Source: Candidatus Methanosuratincola petrocarbonis (ex Vanwonterghem et al. 2016)
Lineage (GTDB): Archaea > Thermoproteota > Methanomethylicia > Methanomethylicales > Methanomethylicaceae
Direction: 5' to 3'
NCBI GenBank assembly: GCA_001717015.1
Contig: MAGV01000002.1
Location: forward strand, 2,789 to 8,604
DNA: 5,816 nt
Both the position numbers and the translations under genes were made by a program. Position 1 is the stretch's first letter. Every line of letters begins with the position of its first letter. Below are positions 1-4,891 of this stretch, one piece after another. The notes beneath the pieces were generated by a model. It was given only the letters and a program-made list of their open reading frames with translations, searched no databases and had not been told where the DNA came from.

Positions 1-865
1 CTGCCGGCTTGGTGGTGGCGAATTCCCGGGCCACCTGGTAGATGGTCTCGGCCGGGATCCCGCAGATCTCCGATGCCCTTTCCGGGGGAAATTGTTTTAC
101 CTCTCTCTCTACGAACCCGGGGAAGCCAAGGATCCACCGCTCCACGAACTCGTGGTCGTAAAGGTTCTCCTTTACCAGCACGTGGATCAACCCCATCAAC
201 AGCGCCCCATCGGTCCCGGGGATCACCGGGAGCCACTGGTCCGCCCGTGCGGCGGTATTAGAAAAGCGGGGATCAGCCACAACCACCTTGGCCCCCCTGG
301 CCCGGGCGGTCACCAACCGCTGGGCAGCGCTAGAAAAGGGGATATCCGCATCCAGCTTGCTGCTCCCGAAAAGGAGAATGTAACGGGCATTTTCCAGGTC
401 GGCCAGCGGCCAGCCCTCTCCCAGGGTGAGGGTATAGGCCACCGTCCGGCTGTTGGCACAGAGGCTGTCGTGGTTAAAGTGATTGGGGGTCCCGAAGGCG
501 TTGGTGAAACGGCTGGTATAACCGGCCTGCATGTTGCGACCGCTATAGAAAACCAGCTTGTGGGCCTCGCCTTTCTCCCTCAAACCCCTCAAACGGTCAG
601 CGATCCGGGCGAGAGCCTCATCCCAGGTTATCCGGCGCCACTCCCCGCTTCCCCTCTCCCCCACGCGCTCCATGGGGTAATTAATGCGGTCGGGATCGTA
701 AACCTGGAAGACGCCGGCGTGCCCTTTGGCGCATATGCGGCCGCGGTTGTTGGGGTCCCGCGGGTTACCCTCTATTCCCCTGATGACCCCGTCCTCTACT
801 TTGACCAGGATGCCGCAGTTGGCCACGCACTGCAGGCAGTTGGTAGGTACATACCGGCTATTCAT
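1..865 (-). CDS. Molybdopterin (bis-MGD) oxidoreductase catalytic subunit, Psr/Phs-like, N-terminal part, 3' end outside window
   Basis: This is the catalytic subunit of a DMSO-reductase-superfamily molybdoenzyme. The frame is open from ATG at 865 to the window edge (288 residues seen; such proteins are usually about 650-850). Residues 10-45 carry a C-x2-C-x3-C-x27-C [4Fe-4S] motif followed by AKG, with the usual Lys at 47. The bis-MGD-binding domain follows, including VVVADPR (194-200) and IPGTDGALL (215-223). Cys136, in HDSLCANS, sits where Psr/Phs-type and related enzymes place the Mo-ligating Cys, and where DMSO and TMAO reductases have Ser. The protein starts directly at the Fe-S motif with no twin-arginine signal, and the NrfD stop codon is an in-frame TGA two codons upstream, so the start is secure and the enzyme is probably cytoplasmic. 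The gene follows the NrfD gene by 6 bases. The substrate cannot be told; a polysulfide, thiosulfate or other oxyanion/sulfur-type reaction is possible. Confidence 0.93.
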   Translation of the reverse strand, partial: MNSRYVPTNCLQCVANCGILVKVEDGVIRGIEGNPRDPNNRGRICAKGHAGVFQVYDPDRINYPMERVGERGSGEWRRITWDEALARIADRLRGLREKGEAHKLVFYSGRNMQAGYTSRFTNAFGTPNHFNHDSLCANSRTVAYTLTLGEGWPLADLENARYILLFGSSKLDADIPFSSAAQRLVTARARGAKVVVADPRFSNTAARADQWLPVIPGTDGALLMGLIHVLVKENLYDHEFVERWILGFPGFVEREVKQFPPERASEICGIPAETIYQVAREFATTKPA

Positions 866-871
866 GGCCCT

Positions 872-880
872 TCACCTCTT
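872..880 (-). promoter_or_regulatory. Ribosome binding site overlapping the NrfD stop codon
   Basis: AAGAGGTGA lies 6 bases before the molybdoenzyme ATG and contains the TGA stop of the NrfD gene. This arrangement suggests translational coupling of the membrane and catalytic subunits. Confidence 0.65.
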
Positions 881-1744
881 CACCAGGAAACTGGCCTCCA
901 GGGCTTCCCCTGGCAACAACGGCCGCAATCCCGCAAACATGAACGTATGTCGCAGGAAGTAGCCCCCCCCTAGCGTTGCTACTGCACCCATGGCAACACC
1001 TGTTTCACCAGGCAGGAACAGGTAAGAAAAGAGAGGTACAAATAGCCCGAGTCCTACCACGCCTCCCCAAAAGGGCAGTGCCAGCCTGCCGGATACCACT
1101 AACCGGACCGACCGCATGGCATCCACCGTGGAGTGGTTCATGATCGCCAGATACAGGAATACCATGACCGACTCCAGCAGGATAAACCCCATCTCCGCCT
1201 GCCCCAATAATTGGAACTCCGCGCCCCCTTGGAACAAATCCACCAGGCCCAGGGCTCCGGAGCCCGTAGAGAGGGCAGAGACGGTGAAGAGCACCGGAAG
1301 CAGGGGATTATTCCAGAACGGCCGTGCTTTGACTACTCCCAAGAGTACGCCGGTGTACGAGGCAGTCGCCAGGGCCAGCACAACGCTTGCCCACGAAAGG
1401 GAGCGGATCCAGCCAGGGGGCCCTCCAGCGTTGGCCATGAGGAGGAAGCCGGCAGCCACCACCAGGAACAGGGTGAGGATCCAGGCTCCTATCGAGATCA
1501 TGGAACTGGCCGGGTTGGAGAGAACCTTCCAGAAGTTCAGCGGTCTCCCGAGGTCGGCCACGAGGAAGAGCGAGCCCGCACTCACCAGGACGATTCCCAG
1601 CACAGCCGCAGGAAGCAGCACCTGTTCCCAGCCAGCTATCAGGTGGAGGGATGCTCCGACCGCGAGGGCTCCGGCTCCCATCCCCGCCAGAAACAGGTAG
1701 TTTACAATCTTTATGCCCCAGGTGCTTTCATGCTGTCCGTACAA
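872..1744 (-). CDS. NrfD/PsrC-type polytopic membrane subunit of the molybdoenzyme complex
   Basis: Membrane anchor and probable quinone-reactive subunit of a CISM complex, passing electrons between the menaquinone pool and the ferredoxin subunit. The sequence shows about eight hydrophobic helices, the number found in PsrC. It has the family-like DLGRPLNFWKVL segment after helix 2, a SYTGVLLG segment in helix 4, and a C-terminal LRHTFMFAGLRPLLPG. Length is about 290 residues. The start is uncertain. An in-frame ATG at 1831 would add 29 non-hydrophobic residues that merely shadow the ferredoxin C-terminus, and it has no ribosome site. I chose TTG at 1744, preceded by a G-rich stretch, which overlaps the ferredoxin gene by 17 bases. 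An ATG that overlaps the ferredoxin stop as ATGA (1728-1731) is out of frame by one base. The order ferredoxin-NrfD-molybdoenzyme supports one complex. Confidence 0.9.
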   Translation of the reverse strand: MYGQHESTWGIKIVNYLFLAGMGAGALAVGASLHLIAGWEQVLLPAAVLGIVLVSAGSLFLVADLGRPLNFWKVLSNPASSMISIGAWILTLFLVVAAGFLLMANAGGPPGWIRSLSWASVVLALATASYTGVLLGVVKARPFWNNPLLPVLFTVSALSTGSGALGLVDLFQGGAEFQLLGQAEMGFILLESVMVFLYLAIMNHSTVDAMRSVRLVVSGRLALPFWGGVVGLGLFVPLFSYLFLPGETGVAMGAVATLGGGYFLRHTFMFAGLRPLLPGEALEASFLVKR

Positions 1745-2324
1745 GCCTGTTCCCCCCCATCTTCCCAATACCTGGCAGACAATAGAAGACCGCCGGCTCG
1801 GTACCCAGCTGGGGGTGCAGGCAAACAGCATGTCGTGTATGGATTAGCATATAAGCCTCGCTGGCGGGATCCTCCAGGTTCCCGAAAACCCGCGCTCCCC
1901 CGATGCAGCTCTCCACGCATACTGGCAACCGCCCCTCTGATAGACGGGACAAGCAGAGGTTGCATTTCTGGACAACCCCTTTATCCTGGTTGAAGGATCG
2001 GGCACCATACGGGCAAGCCACCATACAGTACTTGCACCCTACACATTTTTCCTCGTCGATGATCACAATACCATCCTCGCGACGCTGGCTGGCATTGGTG
2101 GGGCAGACGGCCACGCAGGGGGCATTCCGGCAGTGCATGCAGGAGCGCGGCAGTCCATATACGCCGGCGTGAGGGAAGCTCCCCGAGGAATCAACGGTAA
2201 TAACCTCATTCCACCACATCTGGCGAGGAAGCACGTTGTGTACCTTGCACCCAACGCTGCATCCGTGGCACAGAATACACCTTTCCAGATCAATGACCAA
2301 TCCCCACCTGGTCTTACTGGCCAT
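1728..2324 (-). CDS. 4Fe-4S ferredoxin-type electron-transfer subunit (PsrB/PhsB/DmsB-like)
   Basis: This is the electron-wire subunit that links the molybdoenzyme to the NrfD membrane subunit. The 198-residue protein has four cysteine clusters: C16-x2-C-x2-C-x3-C26, C62-x2-C-x4-C-x3-C74, C94-x2-C-x2-C-x3-C104 followed by PYG, and C121-x2-C-x11-C-x3-C140. This is the standard layout for four [4Fe-4S] clusters in the PsrB/DmsB family. The C-terminal GTEPAVFY matches the usual family ending. No Tat or Sec signal is visible. I chose ATG at 2324, not the in-frame ATG at 2351, because it has a GGGGGAG ribosome site 7 bases upstream and avoids overlapping the preceding corrinoid gene; the gap is then 19 bases. 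The last residues (KMGGNRLVRTA) run into the NrfD start. Confidence 0.94.
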   Translation of the reverse strand: MASKTRWGLVIDLERCILCHGCSVGCKVHNVLPRQMWWNEVITVDSSGSFPHAGVYGLPRSCMHCRNAPCVAVCPTNASQRREDGIVIIDEEKCVGCKYCMVACPYGARSFNQDKGVVQKCNLCLSRLSEGRLPVCVESCIGGARVFGNLEDPASEAYMLIHTRHAVCLHPQLGTEPAVFYCLPGIGKMGGNRLVRTA

Positions 2325-2331
2325 CTTTTCA

Positions 2332-2338
2332 CTCCCCC
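2332..2338 (-). promoter_or_regulatory. Ribosome binding site for the ferredoxin-type subunit
   Basis: GGGGGAG lies 7 bases before the ATG at 2324, within the 19-base gap after the corrinoid-protein gene. It supports the shorter start over the ATG at 2351. Confidence 0.6.
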
Positions 2339-2343
2339 TAGCC

Positions 2344-2988
2344 TTATGCATCCAGGCGGAGCAACTCCCTGGCTTTCTCTACCGCCGAGGCTGCATCGGG
2401 GGCATACCCGTCTGCCCCCACCCGGTCGGCGAATTCCTGGGTCACCGGTGCACCACCTATTATGATCTTGACCTGAGAGCGTAGGCCGCTGGCCTTAATA
2501 GCCTCGATAGTGTCGGTTATGGAAACCATGGTGGTTGACAGTAGAGCTGACATGCCCACCACATCCGGCCCCAGTTCGCTTATGGCCTGCACAAACCGGT
2601 CAGGCTTAACGTCCACGCCCAGGTCCAGCACCTCGAAGCCGGCTCCCTGGAACATGATAGCCACGAGGTTCTTGCCGATATCGTGGACGTCCCCTTTGAC
2701 CGTACCGATGACCATCTTGCCCACCGGTTCCCTGGCCGTTTTCCCTGCCAGGTAAGGCTCAAGTAACTTTATGGCCTTCTTCATGGCATTGGCCGATGAC
2801 ACTACCTCCGGTAGAAAATACTCCCCTTCCCGGAACCTTCTCCCCACCTCTAACATCCCAACCGCCAGAGCCCCGTCGAGAATAGAATGAGCCTCTAAGC
2901 CTGTATCAAGTGCTTTCTGTACTACCCCCTCGATATCTCTGACCTTCCCGTCGATGACCGCGCGCTCTATCTCCCTCAGAATCTCCAA
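2344..2988 (-). CDS. Methyltransferase cognate corrinoid protein (MtvC/MtaC-like), second copy in transcription order
   Basis: A small methyl-carrier protein. Its cobamide accepts a methyl group from a substrate methyltransferase and passes it on, typically to a tetrahydrofolate methyltransferase. The 214 residues form an N-terminal helical cap (about 1-85, with AVGMLEVGRRF and FLPEV) and a Rossmann B12-binding domain (about 90-214). The binding motif D100-x-H102-x2-G105 (GDVHDIGKNL) supplies the lower axial His. SALLSTTM (147-154) and GGAP (178-181) line the nucleotide-tail site in this fold. The start codon is TTG, supported by a complete AAGGAGGTG ribosome site 7 bases upstream. It lies 30 bases after the UroD-type gene, which is probably its methyltransferase partner. 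The length is normal for the family. Confidence 0.95.
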   Translation of the reverse strand: MEILREIERAVIDGKVRDIEGVVQKALDTGLEAHSILDGALAVGMLEVGRRFREGEYFLPEVVSSANAMKKAIKLLEPYLAGKTAREPVGKMVIGTVKGDVHDIGKNLVAIMFQGAGFEVLDLGVDVKPDRFVQAISELGPDVVGMSALLSTTMVSITDTIEAIKASGLRSQVKIIIGGAPVTQEFADRVGADGYAPDAASAVEKARELLRLDA

Positions 2989-2995
2989 ACCGTAA

Positions 2996-3004
2996 CACCT
3001 CCTT
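2996..3004 (-). promoter_or_regulatory. Strong ribosome binding site fixing a TTG start
   Basis: AAGGAGGTG on the minus strand is a nine-base match to the anti-Shine-Dalgarno sequence. It lies 7 bases before the TTG at 2988, and no ATG or GTG competes nearby, so it decides the start of this corrinoid-protein gene. Confidence 0.85.
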
Positions 3005-3018
3005 TTCCTGCCGCTACC

Positions 3019-4173
3019 TCAAAGTTTAATAGGATATTTCCCGTATTCCTTTGCCGCCTCGTACATGGCCAAAACGTTAGCCGGCGGGATATCGGGCTGG
3101 AGACGGTGCGAGGATGCCAGGATGTATCCACCGCCGGGAGCCATCTCCTTGATCCTGACCCGTACCTCCTCCCTCACCTCAGCGGGGGTACCGAGGGGAA
3201 GGGTTTGCTGCACGTCAATCCCACCGAGGAAGGTGATATCGCTGCCGAAGTCGGCCTTCAGACGGGCAGGCTCGAAATCCTTGCACCTCAACTGGAGGGG
3301 ATCGAATATGTCCATTCCGTCATCTATCAGGCCACGCATCAACGGGTAGATAGCCCCGCAACTGTGGTACTGGATTTTGCCCCGCGGGTTCTTCTCCTGC
3401 AACAGGCGCTTCGCCTCCCCGAAGCTCCTCTTGAAGAACGGCCGCACCATCTCCTCGTGCATGCGAGGGGAGAGTTGGGTGCTGGTCTGGGTGCCCAGAT
3501 CCTCGGGGCTCAGACGAAGGATATCCACATACTCCCCTATGGCCTCGATGCCCACCCGGTTGAACTCCATCTCGATCTGGCATAGCTTCTCGTGTAACGC
3601 CAGGACAAACTCGGGGTTCATGGCGCAATCCATATATAGTTGCTCCTCGCCCCGCAGGTATTTCGCCTGCTCGTAGATACCTCCCCGCCCGAACTGGGCG
3701 TGAATGGCGTACGGGGTATTCTCCCTGATAAAGCGGGCCTGCTCCCTCAAGCCCTCAACTACTGCCGGGTCGTGAGGGTCGGGCCAGGGATAATCGTTGA
3801 GGTCTTCAATAGTGGCATCCTTAAGGGGCGGATCAATGATCTCGAGGTAGGTGCCCGTTTTGAATTCAACCTTGCGTCTCCTGACCCCCCACTCATCCAC
3901 ACACGTGCCGTCGGGGAGCCAGGTCAACCCCTTTCCCCCCGGCGGGCGGGACCCGATACGGACAATGTCTACCCCTAGCCTTTCCACCAGGTCCAGCTCG
4001 GCCCGGCAGTCCATGGACCAGGTGGTCGACCCCGGGGGGTAAGTCTCTTTTACCGGCATCCCGAGATAGGATCTCAGATTCCGGTAAGCTTCCGCGGTGA
4101 GCCAGAGGTCTACCGGAACGCGGTCTGGTTCCCGGTGTTCCAGGGCAGCTAGTACCCTCTCCCTTGAAGTCAT
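3019..4173 (-). CDS. Uroporphyrinogen-decarboxylase-family corrinoid methyltransferase (MtvB-like)
   Basis: This is probably a substrate:corrinoid methyltransferase, not a haem enzyme. It sits directly before a corrinoid-protein gene and resembles MtvB-type O-demethylase proteins. The 384-residue protein opens with MTSRERVLAALEHREPDRVP, typical of the family. It has a YHSCG segment (His270-x-Cys272, the expected zinc-site HxC), FLGGIDVQQTLPLGTP (315-330), APGGGYIL (345-352) and a C-terminal YGKYPI. In MtaA/MtbA the third zinc ligand is a distal Cys; none is present there, but His356 and Cys297 are candidates. A GTG at 4197 is also in frame, but the AAGGAGGT ribosome site (4185-4192) lies inside that extension and points to ATG at 4173. 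The methyl donor cannot be read from sequence; methoxylated aromatics, methylamines and methyl thiols are all used by relatives. Confidence 0.9.
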   Translation of the reverse strand: MTSRERVLAALEHREPDRVPVDLWLTAEAYRNLRSYLGMPVKETYPPGSTTWSMDCRAELDLVERLGVDIVRIGSRPPGGKGLTWLPDGTCVDEWGVRRRKVEFKTGTYLEIIDPPLKDATIEDLNDYPWPDPHDPAVVEGLREQARFIRENTPYAIHAQFGRGGIYEQAKYLRGEEQLYMDCAMNPEFVLALHEKLCQIEMEFNRVGIEAIGEYVDILRLSPEDLGTQTSTQLSPRMHEEMVRPFFKRSFGEAKRLLQEKNPRGKIQYHSCGAIYPLMRGLIDDGMDIFDPLQLRCKDFEPARLKADFGSDITFLGGIDVQQTLPLGTPAEVREEVRVRIKEMAPGGGYILASSHRLQPDIPPANVLAMYEAAKEYGKYPIKL

Positions 4174-4184
4174 TGCCTTTGTCA

Positions 4185-4192
4185 ACCTCCTT
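4185..4192 (-). promoter_or_regulatory. Ribosome binding site deciding the start of the complete UroD-type gene
   Basis: AAGGAGGT lies 11 bases before the ATG at 4173. A start at the upstream in-frame GTG (4197) would place this site inside the coding region, so the shorter protein is preferred. The 50-base gap in which it lies shows no terminator-like hairpin, consistent with read-through from the preceding gene. Confidence 0.75.
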
Positions 4193-4223
4193 CTCACGTT
4201 TTTCTATGTTTGGTCCCTTAAGT

Positions 4224-4856
4224 TTACCCTACAAGTTCCTTGGCCTTTTCCACCGCTGATGCCGCGTCTGGAGCATAGCCGTCGGCTCCGATGTAATCGG
4301 CGTACTCTTGCGTGACCGGGGCACCGCCGATTAGTACTTTTACCCGATCCCGCAGCCCCGCCTTTTTCAGGGCCTCCAAGGTATCGCGCTGATAGCGCAT
4401 AGTAGTGCTAAGAAGGGCAGACATAGCCAACAAGGGAGCATTCTCGTTGCTGACCGCCTGGACGAAGGAATCGGGCGACACGTTGACCCCCAGATTTATC
4501 ACCTGGAATCCCGCACCCTCCAGCATCATCCCTACCAGGTCCTTGCCGATATCGTGCAGATCCCCCTGCACAGTACCGAGGATGACCTTGGCCAGCATCG
4601 TGGCCCCGGTGCTGGCCAGGAGAGGTTTCAGGACCTCCATACCCGCACGCATGGCCCGCGCGGACAGGAGAACTTCGGGGATGAAAATGTCGTTCCGCTT
4701 GAACCTCTCCCCCACCACCGACATACCCGCTACCAGTCCACTATCCAGGACGTCCTTTGGCGAATGGCCTGCCGCAAGGGCTTTCTCCGTTAAATCCCTG
4801 GCCAGGGAACTCCGTCCCTCTATTAGTGCTTGCGCCAGTTCGTGGAGCACTGACAT
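4224..4856 (-). CDS. Methyltransferase cognate corrinoid protein (MtvC/MtaC-like), first copy in transcription order
   Basis: Methyl-carrier corrinoid protein of about 210 residues with the same two-domain layout as the downstream copy. It has a helical cap with VAGMSVVGERF and FIPEV, then a Rossmann B12 domain with D99-x-H101-x2-G104 (GDLHDIGKDL), SALLSTTM and GGAPVTQEY. Its last 35 or so residues (GADGYAPDAASAVEKAKEL) are almost identical to those of the other copy, while the cap has diverged more, suggesting an old duplication. Two adjacent ATGs are possible (4859 and 4856). AGAGGTG at 4864-4870 lies 7 bases before the second and only 4 before the first, so I chose 4856; the difference is one residue. 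It follows the truncated UroD-type gene by about 35 bases, and that gene product is its likely partner. Confidence 0.95.
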   Translation of the reverse strand: MSVLHELAQALIEGRSSLARDLTEKALAAGHSPKDVLDSGLVAGMSVVGERFKRNDIFIPEVLLSARAMRAGMEVLKPLLASTGATMLAKVILGTVQGDLHDIGKDLVGMMLEGAGFQVINLGVNVSPDSFVQAVSNENAPLLAMSALLSTTMRYQRDTLEALKKAGLRDRVKVLIGGAPVTQEYADYIGADGYAPDAASAVEKAKELVG

Positions 4857-4891
4857 CATGTTCCACCTCTCTCTTGTTTCAATCTCCCGTC

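Noticed and set aside
963..970. Run of eight C as a possible frameshift site in the NrfD gene
   Set aside because: The NrfD frame stays intact through it (LGGGYFLRH), with normal family sequence on both sides.
92..973. Long plus-strand open frame of 293 codons
   Set aside because: It lies antisense to the molybdoenzyme and the NrfD C-terminus, is rich in Pro, Gly and His, and shows no domain. The minus-strand reading has clear Fe-S and MGD motifs.
1711..1965. Minus-strand 84-codon frame across the ferredoxin/NrfD junction
   Set aside because: It is a third frame overlapping both genes, with no motif; its only notable part is the out-of-frame ATGA discussed in the findings.
1116..1993. Overlapping plus-strand open frames opposite the NrfD and ferredoxin genes
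   Set aside because: They are antisense shadows with low-complexity Arg/Pro/Ser-rich composition; the minus strand encodes recognisable membrane helices and cysteine clusters.
3106..3978. Plus-strand open frames opposite the complete UroD-type gene
   Set aside because: No family resemblance and no ribosome site seen; they exist because of the codon bias of the minus-strand gene.
3019..4173. Annotation as true uroporphyrinogen decarboxylase (HemE) for haem synthesis
   Set aside because: The HSCG zinc-type motif, the GGIDVQ segment and pairing with a corrinoid-protein gene indicate a methyltransferase of the MtvB/MtaA superfamily; no other haem gene is nearby.
4174..4223. Possible terminator or internal promoter in the largest intergenic gap (50 bases)
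   Set aside because: I found no inverted repeat followed by a T run and no convincing -35/-10 pair; only the ribosome site is supported.
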